This document shows, one piece after another, positions 29,096 through 37,299 of a stretch of DNA of 41,964 nt (positions within the stretch are counted from its first letter, which is position 1; each line of letters starts with the position of its first letter). This stretch comes from a virus: IMG/VR virus record IMGVR_UViG_3300021083_000077, positions 1-41,964 of that record. The stretch is one strand, 5' to 3'. Under the pieces are notes generated by a model. The model did no database searches and was not told where the DNA came from. It was given only the letters and a program-made list of their open reading frames with translations. Both the position numbers and the translations under genes were made by a program.

Positions 29096-29220
29096 AAGAT
29101 AAACCTAAAGGCGGTATGAAGAAGATGTCTGACAAGATGTCTAAAAGCATGGACATGAAAATGGCCAAGAAGCCTAAAAAGATGGCTAAAAAGAAGATGA
29201 TGAAGAAGGACTGTATGTAA
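29092..29220 (+). CDS. Very Lys/Met-rich small protein, 42 aa
   Basis: By count 17 Lys and 11 Met out of 42 residues, with repeated KKM and MKK units and one Cys near the end. It overlaps the preceding gene by four bases (ATGA). The composition is extreme and suits nucleic-acid binding. Function unknown. Confidence 0.55.
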   Translation: MKDKPKGGMKKMSDKMSKSMDMKMAKKPKKMAKKKMMKKDCM

Positions 29221-29293
29221 CTATTGAACTAAAAGTTAATAAGTAGATCATTTAGATTAATTGTTGCTATACTAGGTTCAAAGTAGTACGCGA

Positions 29294-29365
29294 CTGGCCG
29301 CGATGGATGCCAGGCAAAATACGCATCTATGCGGGATAAATAGTCGGGACTACCACGGATGGTAG
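29294..29365 (+). promoter_or_regulatory. Two ANGGA-loop hairpins in the scaffold-gene leader
   Basis: CTGGC (29294-29298), a 10-base loop ending in ATGGAT, GCCAG (29309-29313); and CTACC (29350-29354), hexaloop ACGGAT, GGTAG (29361-29365). Both stems are perfect five-pairs. A TG-extended -10 box (TGCTATACT, 29265-29273) lies upstream, so this leader may start a late transcript. Confidence 0.6.
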
Positions 29366-29389
29366 GTGATTACGGTCACACCGGAAACA

Positions 29390-30166
29390 GTGAGATTTCG
29401 AATGGATAAGGATATTGCAGAAGAATTGCAAGAGACTATTGTGGATGAAGCAGAAGCCCCTAAAGAGGCCGAAGCAACACAACCTGAAAAGCTGATTCCG
29501 GTTTCACGTGTTAATGAGCTTGTAAAAAAGGCTAAATATCATGGAGAGCGGAAAATGCAAGAGCAATTAGATGCGGCTAGACAGCAAATCGAGCAGCTAC
29601 AGGCGCAACAAGGTCAGCAACCAGTTCAGCAACCGCAAGGACAACAACCCCAGCAGCAGCAACAGCAGCAAGGGATGTCGCCAGAGCAGATGCAACAGGT
29701 TATGGCTATGGTGCAGAAGCAGCAGCAAGACCAGCAAGAGAAAGCGCATCAGGCACAGCTTGAAAAGGAAGTGAATGACGTAGCGGAACAGTATTTCGGA
29801 AAGCTTGCCCAAGGAAGGGAGGCATACGAGGACTTTGACGCTGTTACCGCAGATTTCGATCCGGCGGCGTTCCCACAATTAGTTTATTTAGCCACTCAGA
29901 CGGATAACACTGCTGCCATAATTTATGAGCTTCAGAAGAATCCGGCTAAGTTAGCTGCCCTATCTCACCTGGTGGATAAATCACCCGCCATGGCTAGAAA
30001 GGAGTTAGCGAAGCTTAGTCAGTCGATTAAGACTAATGATGAAGCTAGAAGTAACTTGCAAGAAGCTCAAGACCCCCTTAACCGTTTGAAGTCTTCCCCT
30101 GTGGGAACTGACAATGGTACGAAGGGTGTACGGGATTACAAACAGGCTTCCTATTTAAAGGCTTAG
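29390..30166 (+). CDS. Scaffolding protein, probable, about 258 aa
   Basis: It lies between portal and coat, the usual scaffold position. Highly helical and charged, with a Gln-rich stretch (about residues 65-105) and a helical C-terminus with basic residues. No sequence motif proves it. The start is uncertain: GUG at 29390 has GGAA upstream; AUG at 29402 or GUG at 29366 are alternatives. Scaffold guides coat assembly and is released or recycled. Confidence 0.7.
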   Translation: MRFRMDKDIAEELQETIVDEAEAPKEAEATQPEKLIPVSRVNELVKKAKYHGERKMQEQLDAARQQIEQLQAQQGQQPVQQPQGQQPQQQQQQQGMSPEQMQQVMAMVQKQQQDQQEKAHQAQLEKEVNDVAEQYFGKLAQGREAYEDFDAVTADFDPAAFPQLVYLATQTDNTAAIIYELQKNPAKLAALSHLVDKSPAMARKELAKLSQSIKTNDEARSNLQEAQDPLNRLKSSPVGTDNGTKGVRDYKQASYLKA

Positions 30167-30183
30167 TAATCCAACCGAATGGT

Positions 30184-30227
30184 CATGTCAGTTCTCTGAA
30201 TCAATGGATTGATGGAGAAGAGACATG
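30184..30227 (+). promoter_or_regulatory. Long start-sequestering hairpin of the coat gene
   Basis: CATGTC (30184-30189) pairs with GACATG (30222-30227), which includes the AUG. TTCTCTG (30192-30198) pairs with TGGAGAA, the Shine-Dalgarno (30213-30219, two G-U wobbles), and TCA/TGA closes a loop. The apical part reads ATCA-ATGGAT-TGAT (30200-30213), a hexaloop with ANGGA. The start is hidden unless the hairpin is opened. Confidence 0.6.
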
Positions 30228-31469
30228 GCCGTTCCTAATAACATTTTGCAACAAGTACAGACTTATCAATTATCCAACCTAGCGTATCTACAGAACTTAA
30301 ATTGCTTCGTAGCTACTGCTAATACAAAATTCAAAAACTTCGAGAAACTGACTGCTAATTTAGGCGACACAGTGACCTTTGATTTACCACCTAGGTTCAC
30401 AACTGCGCAGTCTTTGGTTGCTACATTCCAGTCTGCTGACCAACGTATCGAGAACCTTACTGTCGGCAATGCCATTAACGTGTCGTATGCATTCACTGCT
30501 CAACAATTTATCTTCAACGTTGAAGATTACATGGAGCAGTTCGGAAAATCGGCTGTCATGGAAATGTCTGCTGAGATTGAATCAGATGTGGCTACCGTTT
30601 GCGTAACTTCTACATATCGTTTCTACGGCGATGGCGTAACCCAAATTAACTCTTATGGTCAATTAGCCGCTGCCCTTGCAATGTTCCGTAACTATGGCGC
30701 TGCAAAGGACAACACCAAGTTCTATATCAGCGATATTGCACAGTCTGCAATCGTGAATACTGGCTTGAACCAATTCACTATGGACCGTAACAATAAATCC
30801 GCTATGTCATGGGATGTTGGTGATTTCGACCGTGCTGCGTTCTATGTATCCAACTTACTACCCGTGCATACTGCCGGAAATGTTGGTAATGAAGCTGCTG
30901 TGCTGACCGTAGTATCTGTAGTATTAGACGCTAACGGCGCTGTGGTTCAAATCGTATTCTCTGGCGCTTCTGATAGTGATGCTAATGCGATCAAAAAATA
31001 TGACAAAGGTCAGTTTAATGATGGCGTAAGTGGACAGCCAAATCTTAGATACCTCACCTTTATTGGTCACAAGGTTTCTAGTAACCCTGTTCAATTCCAA
31101 GTTACAGCAGATGCTGCTGCTACAAGTGGTGGGCAAGTTACAGTTAATGTTTATCCTCCTTTGCAAGCTAACTCAGGTAATGACCAAAACTTGAACTACG
31201 CAATTCAGCCTGGTATGCAAGTTTCCTTCTTGCCTTCACACAGAGCTGGCGTAATCACTGCTGGTAATCCTTTGTTCCTTGGTATGCCAATGTTGCCGGA
31301 AGAAGTACCGTTCCCAACAGGTAATGAAGTTGACCCTGATACTGGCGTTTCAATGCGCATGTATTATGGTAGTTTGTTCGGCCAGAACCAAAGGGGCATG
31401 ATACATGATGCCATATGGGGGAAGACACTGGTCCCAGAATATGCCATGAGCGTCATATTTCCCTTATAA
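30225..31469 (+). CDS. Major coat protein, P22 gp5-like, 414 aa
   Basis: MAVPNNILQQVQTYQLSNLAYLQNLNCFVATANTKFKNFEKL... GDTVTFDLPPRF... and a long HK97-type fold with FTAQQFIFNVEDYMEQFGKSAVMEM match P22-like coats. Length is near 430. It forms the icosahedral shell. The RNA leader is the long hairpin. The stop (31467-31469) is directly followed by the promoter of the endonuclease gene. Confidence 0.9.
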   Translation: MAVPNNILQQVQTYQLSNLAYLQNLNCFVATANTKFKNFEKLTANLGDTVTFDLPPRFTTAQSLVATFQSADQRIENLTVGNAINVSYAFTAQQFIFNVEDYMEQFGKSAVMEMSAEIESDVATVCVTSTYRFYGDGVTQINSYGQLAAALAMFRNYGAAKDNTKFYISDIAQSAIVNTGLNQFTMDRNNKSAMSWDVGDFDRAAFYVSNLLPVHTAGNVGNEAAVLTVVSVVLDANGAVVQIVFSGASDSDANAIKKYDKGQFNDGVSGQPNLRYLTFIGHKVSSNPVQFQVTADAAATSGGQVTVNVYPPLQANSGNDQNLNYAIQPGMQVSFLPSHRAGVITAGNPLFLGMPMLPEEVPFPTGNEVDPDTGVSMRMYYGSLFGQNQRGMIHDAIWGKTLVPEYAMSVIFPL

Positions 31470-31497
31470 TTGACAACATTGCATAATCAGATACAAT
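31470..31497 (+). promoter_or_regulatory. Promoter of the first HNH endonuclease gene
   Basis: TTGACA (31470-31475, perfect), 16-base spacer, TACAAT (31492-31497). RNA would start near 31504. It starts one base after the coat gene stop. Confidence 0.65.
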
Positions 31498-31526
31498 TCT
31501 CTTGATTTAATTTGATGGAGAATTGT
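31493..31526 (+). promoter_or_regulatory. RBS-sequestering hairpin overlapping the -10 box
   Basis: ACAATTCTC (31493-31501) and GAGAATTGT (31518-31526) are perfect nine-base arms. The right arm includes most of the Shine-Dalgarno GGAGAA of the gene at 31529. The left arm lies before the expected RNA start, so only read-through RNA can fold it. Confidence 0.6.
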
Positions 31527-31528
31527 AG

Positions 31529-32452
31529 ATGGTTGCGAAGTGTGGTGTCAGTTGCAGCAAATGTGGTGTTAATGAAAAAATTCTAGGTAGCTCATGGTGT
31601 AGTAATTGTATAAACACTAGAAAGCGAGCGCTTAGGGCTGAGAAGAAGGCTAAAGGTATTTCTCTTTTTGGTTCCAACGCTAATCCTATTTGCAATTCAT
31701 GCGGCTCTAATAAAGAGCTTAATTACATGAATGACAGTTTATGCAAGAAATGCAGGAGCGAGGCTAATAAACTGCGTAGACAACAAAGACGAATCGAGGA
31801 AGGAAAGCCTCCTCATGGTTCAGGAAGAAGCTTGAAATGCAGTAAGTGCGGCGAAATTAAAGACGAACAACATGTGTCCAGCGGATATTGCCGGAAGTGT
31901 TGCTCCGAAAGAAGGAAGCTAGATACTGTATTGATGCGAGAGCATTTAGGGCTGAAGCCATGGGGTTCTGGTCGCAAAGATACTTGTTGTCGATGTGATA
32001 AGATTAAAGAAAATTCTAAGCTTGGATATTGTCACAGTTGTCATAGGCAGCTGGATCGCGAATGGCGATTAGCTAGTGGCAGAACTAAAAGAGCCAGAAC
32101 GGGTAAATGTAGATGCGGGCAACCTTTTGCAAGTTACAGTCACTGTTACTGTGTAGATTGTGCATCAAAATGGAGACGAGAATATCTAGCTCGAAGAACT
32201 GACATAAAGGACAGATTTAATAAGCAACATAATGAGAGGAGACGAAAAGATCCAAACATTAGGCTTAAAGAATATGTGAGAGGAGTTACTAACACCTATA
32301 TTAAAAATGGATGGTTGATAAGGCAGCCATGCGAAATTTGCGCAACTGATATAAATGTTGAGGCTCATCATGATGACTATAGCAAACCCATTGATGTACG
32401 ATGGTTATGTAAAATTCATCACGCAGAGCATCACAAGAACGAACAGAAGTAA
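31529..32452 (+). CDS. HNH endonuclease with multiple zinc ribbons, 307 aa
   Basis: The N-terminal 200 residues carry repeated CxxC pairs (CSKC, CSNC, CNSC, CKKC, CSKC, CRKC, CCRC, CHSC...), the pattern of zinc ribbons in free-standing phage endonucleases. The C-terminal HNH domain runs from CEIC near residue 268 through VEAHHDDY.KPIDVRWLCKIHHAEHH. It lies between coat and the next virion gene with its own promoter. It is probably a homing endonuclease that spreads itself during mixed infection. It is no part of the virion. Confidence 0.88.
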   Translation: MVAKCGVSCSKCGVNEKILGSSWCSNCINTRKRALRAEKKAKGISLFGSNANPICNSCGSNKELNYMNDSLCKKCRSEANKLRRQQRRIEEGKPPHGSGRSLKCSKCGEIKDEQHVSSGYCRKCCSERRKLDTVLMREHLGLKPWGSGRKDTCCRCDKIKENSKLGYCHSCHRQLDREWRLASGRTKRARTGKCRCGQPFASYSHCYCVDCASKWRREYLARRTDIKDRFNKQHNERRRKDPNIRLKEYVRGVTNTYIKNGWLIRQPCEICATDINVEAHHDDYSKPIDVRWLCKIHHAEHHKNEQK

Positions 32453-32483
32453 CCTTTATCGGGCGACATGAAGTTGCCCTAAC

Positions 32484-32497
32484 TTATAAGGACATAA
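32484..32497 (+). promoter_or_regulatory. RBS hairpin, hexaloop AAGGAC (CsrA-type site)
   Basis: TTAT (32484-32487), loop AAGGAC, ATAA (32494-32497), AUG at 32499. Confidence 0.45.
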
Positions 32498-32498
32498 A

Positions 32499-33317
32499 AT
32501 GACTATTTCAAGACCACCTGTAAATGCCGGACAGCTCTATATTAACGGTTTGAATCTCTCCTGGATTTCAGGAACTGAGATTCTAGTTAATGCTGGACTG
32601 TGCCGTGATTCAACCAATAGTAATGATATTAATGTTGGCCTATCAATTCCTGTTGCTGCAACTCCATCAGGTGTTGAACCTGTAGCTGCTGGCACTGGTC
32701 CTGTAACCATCAATGCTGCTGTAAATGGTGCTGCTGGACTTGATACTGGCGTTCTTGCTGACAGCTTATTCTATGCTGTGTATGCAATTGGCGACAGTTA
32801 TGGCCAGAATCCTGGCTCGGCTTTGCTCTCTTTAGAGTCTAATGCTGCTCCTTACTTGCCCTCTGGTTATGACATGTACTTCCGTATCGGATATGTCTTG
32901 ACTAGCGGTGCTGCTGCAATCCTGGCATTCAGACAAGAAGGCGCTGGTTTGGACAGATGGATGTGGTATGACGCTGCAATTCCTACGTCAATCACTGCTG
33001 GGGCTTCTGCAACTTATGTTGCTGTAGATGCGCATCTATCACTTCCTCTCAAAGCTGCTTCTATCGTTAACTGGGCAATTAGCTTTGCTCCATCAGCTGC
33101 GGGTAGTGCATTGGTATTAGTGCCTGGCCTATCTTCTGCTGCTGCTGGTTACGCAACCTTAACTGGCTCTACGCTAGCTGTAGGTAACTTGATTTGCCCA
33201 GCTGACTTACCTTTAACTGATGCAGTTAATTACAAAGTGGCTGGTACTGCTGCTGCTATTGATGTCCAAGCGTACTTAGACCAATTAGGTTTAGTTGCTA
33301 CTGACGGTCAAAATTAA
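32499..33317 (+). CDS. Virion-associated hypothetical protein, 272 aa
   Basis: Ala/Gly/Ser/Thr-rich with an extended beta character, and NAGLCRDSTNSNDI near the start. A similar protein often follows coat genes in P22-like phages; I infer a head-decoration or adaptor role from position only. The start is set by the AAGGAC hairpin. Confidence 0.7.
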   Translation: MTISRPPVNAGQLYINGLNLSWISGTEILVNAGLCRDSTNSNDINVGLSIPVAATPSGVEPVAAGTGPVTINAAVNGAAGLDTGVLADSLFYAVYAIGDSYGQNPGSALLSLESNAAPYLPSGYDMYFRIGYVLTSGAAAILAFRQEGAGLDRWMWYDAAIPTSITAGASATYVAVDAHLSLPLKAASIVNWAISFAPSAAGSALVLVPGLSSAAAGYATLTGSTLAVGNLICPADLPLTDAVNYKVAGTAAAIDVQAYLDQLGLVATDGQN

Positions 33318-33323
33318 GGAATT
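33312..33323 (+). promoter_or_regulatory. RBS mini-hairpin with AAGGA
   Basis: AAT (33312-33314), loop TAAGGA, ATT (33321-33323), AUG at 33327. Weak stem. Confidence 0.25.
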
Positions 33324-33326
33324 GTC

Positions 33327-34031
33327 ATGGCCTACACGACTTTACAGCTAATTAATAATGCCTACTACGAGTCTGGCATAGTATCTAGAGGCTTTGAAAC
33401 GGTGTCAGGCCAGCAAGCCACGGATGGCCTACAATTCTTAAATGATTTAATAGACGATAAGACTGTGGATAACGGTCTTATCCCCTATTACACGCAGTAT
33501 GATTTTATAGCAGTGATTGGTCAGGAGAAGTATTACATTCCTAACCTAATCAACATTGACACCTTTGTCTTCTACATTGATACGGTTAGATACCAAACGG
33601 ATAACAGAGGTCGCAGAGAATACTTCGGTACGTCTCGTGCTGATGATATTCAGTCGTTGCCTGGAAGCTGGCATCTTGAGCGGTGTTTAGGCGGTGCGAA
33701 TCTATTTATGTACTTCTTGCCAGACCAGGCATTCCCTTTAGAAATATGGGGACAATTTCGGTTGGCTGAGGTTGTGATTAATCAAGACCTGTCGCTGACC
33801 TTAGACAGATTTTACATTAACTACTTGAGATATGACTTAGCGGTCAGACTGTGCGCTGAGTACAACTACTCTGTGCCTCCAGGCGTTCAGAAGGCTTATG
33901 ACAAGTACGTGATTGATATTAGCAAGAAGTCAGGACCGATGGACCTGAAATTGACGAAGCTGAGTAGTCTACAGCGTAGAGGCAGTATAAATTATGCACA
34001 AGTCAATCTTGGTCATGGCTGGGTGTCATAG
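33327..34031 (+). CDS. Head-completion/tail accessory protein, P22 gp4-like, 234 aa
   Basis: YTTLQLINNAYYESGIVSRGFETVSGQQATDGLQFLNDLIDDKTV is the gp4 N-terminal pattern (often 't..eli..AlrliGv...g...s..e...Al..Ln.ml..w'). It closes the portal vertex after packaging and links portal to gp10. The order matches P22 (coat, gp4, gp10). Confidence 0.85.
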   Translation: MAYTTLQLINNAYYESGIVSRGFETVSGQQATDGLQFLNDLIDDKTVDNGLIPYYTQYDFIAVIGQEKYYIPNLINIDTFVFYIDTVRYQTDNRGRREYFGTSRADDIQSLPGSWHLERCLGGANLFMYFLPDQAFPLEIWGQFRLAEVVINQDLSLTLDRFYINYLRYDLAVRLCAEYNYSVPPGVQKAYDKYVIDISKKSGPMDLKLTKLSSLQRRGSINYAQVNLGHGWVS

Positions 34032-34046
34032 TATGTCCACATGGTA

Positions 34047-34075
34047 TTGCATGATGGATGGAATAAGGCTATACT
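34047..34075 (+). promoter_or_regulatory. Promoter of the endonuclease VII-like gene
   Basis: TTGCAT (34047-34052), 17-base spacer, TATACT (34070-34075). RNA would start near 34082. Confidence 0.6.
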
Positions 34076-34099
34076 GGTTTCTTTAATCAGGAGAAACCA
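34075..34099 (+). promoter_or_regulatory. RBS-sequestering hairpin overlapping the -10 box
   Basis: TGGTTTCT (34075-34082) and AGAAACCA (34092-34099), eight perfect pairs with loop TTAATCAGG. Part of the Shine-Dalgarno AGGAGAA is in the right arm. As at 31493, the left arm is lost from RNA starting at the local promoter. Confidence 0.6.
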
Positions 34100-34726
34100 A
34101 TGAGATATACATTTTACGAATGCCCTAATCATGGAAGATTAGAAGTTACGGCTTATTTTCGAGCTGGAGTGTTGGATTACCGATGCAAGGAATGTGATTC
34201 GCAAGTAATTTTTAAAGAGATAATCGTTTGCAAGTATCATGGCGAGTTACCAGCTGATTTAATTACGACCAAGAATCAATGTCGAACTTGTCATCGTGAA
34301 TCGGCCAATAGAAGAAGAAATAATAATCGGGAAGAATTTAACGCTAAACAAGCATTAGACAGAGAGCTAAATCCAGAGAAATGGGATGCAATTTACAAGC
34401 GAGCCTATTCTCGGCTTAGACATAATAAAGGTCAGGATTTAAGTTTGCTTAAGGTGTGTAATGCTCGAAGAATTACACTTGAGCAATATCAGGAATTAGT
34501 TAAGAGCCAAGACAATAAATGCGCAATATGTTTACAGGAAGAGACATGTATTGATGGAAGGTCTAAAGATAAGAGGCCAAGACGATTATCAATTGACCAT
34601 TGTCATAAAACCAATTCGGTTCGTGGTCTGCTCTGCCAAGGATGTAATGTTGCAATAGGACGTTTCAAAGACGATACTGAACTCATGGAGAGAGCAATAA
34701 ATTATGTCAAGAAACATTATGGCTAA
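34100..34726 (+). CDS. Recombination endonuclease VII-type HNH endonuclease, 208 aa
   Basis: The C-terminal part has CAIC near residue 141, LSIDHCHKTNSVRGLLCQGCN (about 162-183), then IGRFKDD...L..A..Y. That is the endonuclease VII (T4 gp49) HNH-like domain. The N-terminal half holds Cys pairs (CKEC, CRTC) as zinc elements. It is a free-standing gene between gp4 and gp10 with its own promoter and a regulated ribosome site; a homing endonuclease is likely. Confidence 0.9.
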   Translation: MRYTFYECPNHGRLEVTAYFRAGVLDYRCKECDSQVIFKEIIVCKYHGELPADLITTKNQCRTCHRESANRRRNNNREEFNAKQALDRELNPEKWDAIYKRAYSRLRHNKGQDLSLLKVCNARRITLEQYQELVKSQDNKCAICLQEETCIDGRSKDKRPRRLSIDHCHKTNSVRGLLCQGCNVAIGRFKDDTELMERAINYVKKHYG

Positions 34727-34743
34727 TGATTGTTAGGATGGAT

Positions 34744-34755
34744 ATCAAGGATGAT
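34744..34755 (+). promoter_or_regulatory. gp10-like gene start in a mini-hairpin, loop AAGGAU
   Basis: ATC-AAGGAT-GAT; the loop holds the Shine-Dalgarno and the first bases of the AUG (34751). Three-pair stem, weak. Confidence 0.3.
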
Positions 34756-36247
34756 TTTCACACCGAATGCCAAACAGATACCAGTCAATATCGTAGGAAG
34801 CAGTTCCTTCGGTCGTCACCCTATCATCTCGGATGAGCGAACATTTAATATGTTTATCTCCGATGATTGGCTGCTAAACTTTGCTGGGTATCATGAAGCT
34901 GCTTATCTTCTTCCCGTAGGTGAAGAGGGTAGGGGGCTTTTCCATTCAACTCGCGGTAACTTCATGATTGCGGTTATTGCTAGTAACGTCTATCGCATTA
35001 ACCCTGGATTGGGTTCAACGTTTCTCTATACCATTAGCTCTAGCACGGGCGAAGTCTTTATGGATGAGAACCTAAGCTCGCAGATTTGTATCGTGGATGG
35101 GACAGCAACTGGATACATTTATAATTACGATCCTGCAATTAATGCAGTTGCTCCGATTAACTTTACTGGAACGTCACAAACCTTCATTCCAAACTATGTG
35201 TCTTATCATAATACTTACTTCCTATTCGGTAATGGCATTGAAGATTCAAGCGGAGCGCAGTGGTACATTTATCAAAGTGGGTTTAATCCTACTGATTTAA
35301 GTGGACCTTTCGACCTGGCATTTGTAGAGGTCTTGACGCTACAGACTAAGCCTGACTTTGCCAAAGCAGTAGTACGAATACCTGGGAAGGGTAACAACGT
35401 CCTGGTCATGGGTTCTACCGTTTCTGAGATATGGAGTAACGTAGCGGGTTTACAAATCTATCAACGTTATGCATCCGTGAACATTGACTTTGGAGTGGCT
35501 AGTGTTGCTACCATAGCATCAATGGATGACCAAATTGTATGGTTAGGAATCAACGAGAAGTCATCCCCTTCTATAATGGTTTTCAATGGAAGCCAAGCGG
35601 TAGGATTATCTACGGATGGTATTGATTATCTTTTAAGCTTTGTGCAGTTCCCAGAGCAATCGACTGCCATGTTTTATCGAGAAGACGGGCATGTATTTTA
35701 CATCCTGACCTTCTTTAACCCAGTTGATAACTTCACCATTATGTATGACTTCACCACGCAGAAGTTCTTCGATATTACAGACTGGGATTTCACATATCAC
35801 CCTGCTCGACAGATTGCCTACTTCAACAATGAGATTTACTTCGTCTCTTTGAAGCAGGGATCTATCATGCACTTGAGTACAGACTTAACAAATATATCTA
35901 CTGGGCCAGGAATTGAGTATGAGATACCCAGAGTTAGGAAATGCGATACATTCAGATTGCCAGGTGGTGACAGGTTCATCGTTAACCAGTTTGCGTTTAC
36001 GATTCAAAATGGTGTTGATCCAGATATTGACACGACTAACCAGCCTAGGATTGACGTGACCATCTCTAAGAACGGCGGCGAGACTTACGGTAACGCTGTC
36101 TCGTATTACATGCATACGACTGGAAATTACTTCAATCAGCCTCGCTTTAACAAGCTGGGGCAGGCGAATCAATTCACGATTCAGATGCGCTTCTGGGGCT
36201 TTGATGCTGTAGTTTGTACAGCAGGGTTTCTGGAGGTATATCAGTGA
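34751..36247 (+). CDS. Packaged-DNA stabilization/tail hub protein, P22 gp10-like, 498 aa
   Basis: MIFTPNAKQIPVNIVGSSSFGRHPIISDERTFNMFISDDWLLNFAGYHEAAYL... GEEGRGLFHSTRGNFMIAVI is the gp10 N-terminus. It plugs the portal and joins the needle or tail parts. Start at 34751 because the earlier in-frame start lacks a ribosome site. The stop overlaps the next GUG. Confidence 0.9.
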   Translation: MIFTPNAKQIPVNIVGSSSFGRHPIISDERTFNMFISDDWLLNFAGYHEAAYLLPVGEEGRGLFHSTRGNFMIAVIASNVYRINPGLGSTFLYTISSSTGEVFMDENLSSQICIVDGTATGYIYNYDPAINAVAPINFTGTSQTFIPNYVSYHNTYFLFGNGIEDSSGAQWYIYQSGFNPTDLSGPFDLAFVEVLTLQTKPDFAKAVVRIPGKGNNVLVMGSTVSEIWSNVAGLQIYQRYASVNIDFGVASVATIASMDDQIVWLGINEKSSPSIMVFNGSQAVGLSTDGIDYLLSFVQFPEQSTAMFYREDGHVFYILTFFNPVDNFTIMYDFTTQKFFDITDWDFTYHPARQIAYFNNEIYFVSLKQGSIMHLSTDLTNISTGPGIEYEIPRVRKCDTFRLPGGDRFIVNQFAFTIQNGVDPDIDTTNQPRIDVTISKNGGETYGNAVSYYMHTTGNYFNQPRFNKLGQANQFTIQMRFWGFDAVVCTAGFLEVYQ

Positions 36248-36576
36248 TTATCCCAACCTTCGTGAATGGTATGGCTGTGAATAAAGACGGCTATCTTACA
36301 CCGCAATTGCAGCTGTATAATGACCAATTGAATAGCGTTTTGCGTAATGGTCTATCAAATAATGGCTGGACGTTGCCTGTGGTAACTCAGGCGCAGTTGA
36401 CGGCTATCATGGCATTGCCGAGCAGTCAGGCTCTTCCTGACGGAACTATGTGGGCGGTCCAAGATACCCCTGACTTACCAGCCCCACAGTACGCAGAAAT
36501 AGTCGTGCTATTGGATGATGGCAGTGGCTCTGGTACGAGCGCATTATATAAGTTAACGAAGACAGCTTACCCATAA
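36244..36576 (+). CDS. Hypothetical virion-cluster protein, GUG start, 110 aa
   Basis: GGAGGT six bases before GUG, and the GUG overlaps the gp10 stop (GTGA). Sequence has MAVNKDGYLTPQLQLYNDQLNSVLRNGLSNNGWTLP, resembling short phage tail proteins that recur as 'glutamine-type fibre' segments. It sits where P22 has the needle gene gp26, but is far shorter and without a coiled coil. Role unknown. Confidence 0.6.
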   Translation: MIIPTFVNGMAVNKDGYLTPQLQLYNDQLNSVLRNGLSNNGWTLPVVTQAQLTAIMALPSSQALPDGTMWAVQDTPDLPAPQYAEIVVLLDDGSGSGTSALYKLTKTAYP

Positions 36577-36583
36577 GGATATG
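36572..36583 (+). promoter_or_regulatory. RBS mini-hairpin, loop AAGGAU
   Basis: CAT-AAGGAT-ATG, followed by AG and the AUG at 36586. Three-pair stem; same loop as the strong members. Confidence 0.3.
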
Positions 36584-36585
36584 AG

Positions 36586-37290
36586 ATGAGCATATTAGGC
36601 AATTTATTTGGCAGCGGAAATCAGCGCAGCCCACAGGATGCTGCTAACAAGTATCTTAATCAGATTCCTGGCGTGGGACATGATGCCTATGACCCCTATA
36701 TCAATCAGGGTAGGGAGTCAGGCGCTAATGCTCATAGTCAATATGAGTCGATGATTAATGATCCACAGGGCTTCATTAACAATATCCTGAATGGCTACAA
36801 GGAGTCTGAAGGGTATCAGTACCAGAAGGGTCAGCTTGAGAAATCGCTGTCAAATACGGCTGCTGCTGGAGGTATTAGAGGCACTCCGCAAGACCAGCTC
36901 AATCAGGGTGAAGGCGTACAGAAGCTACTGTCAGCCGACCAGCAACAGTGGTTGACGAATGTCCTAGGTCGATATGACAAGGGGCTAGGTGGCGAGGAAG
37001 TTGAGGCTGAACGGGGATACAATGCTTCTGGCAATCTAGCTGATATCCTTGGAGGCAATCTTAATCAGCAAGGCGAGATAGCATTTAATGACCAGCAACA
37101 GAAGAACAAGAGCCGCAGTGACACTATTAATGCTTTGATTAAGGCATTTGGTACGGCTGGTGGATTCTTAGTTGGAGGCCCTGCTGGAGCTGCTGCTGGC
37201 GGAGGATTAGCCGATTTATTCAGCCACAATGGCAGAGATGCTGGCCCGATGGATGGCAGTTCATATAAACCATGGCATAACCCAGGTTAG
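36586..37290 (+). CDS. Putative DNA ejection protein (gp7-like position), 234 aa
   Basis: A Gln/Asn/Gly-rich helical middle (about 60-160), then a C-terminal Gly/Ala-rich stretch (AFGTAGGFLVGGPAGAAAGGG), which can insert in a membrane. Position after gp10 and before two long helical proteins is that of the P22 ejection proteins gp7, gp20 and gp16. Family not recognised; role inferred. Confidence 0.6.
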   Translation: MSILGNLFGSGNQRSPQDAANKYLNQIPGVGHDAYDPYINQGRESGANAHSQYESMINDPQGFINNILNGYKESEGYQYQKGQLEKSLSNTAAAGGIRGTPQDQLNQGEGVQKLLSADQQQWLTNVLGRYDKGLGGEEVEAERGYNASGNLADILGGNLNQQGEIAFNDQQQKNKSRSDTINALIKAFGTAGGFLVGGPAGAAAGGGLADLFSHNGRDAGPMDGSSYKPWHNPG

Positions 37291-37299
37291 GAGAATACT

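Noticed and set aside
29597-29878. 93-codon minus-strand Leu-rich frame that looks like a membrane protein
   Set aside because: Antisense of the Gln-repeat region (CAG/CAA reads as Leu codons) of the scaffold gene.
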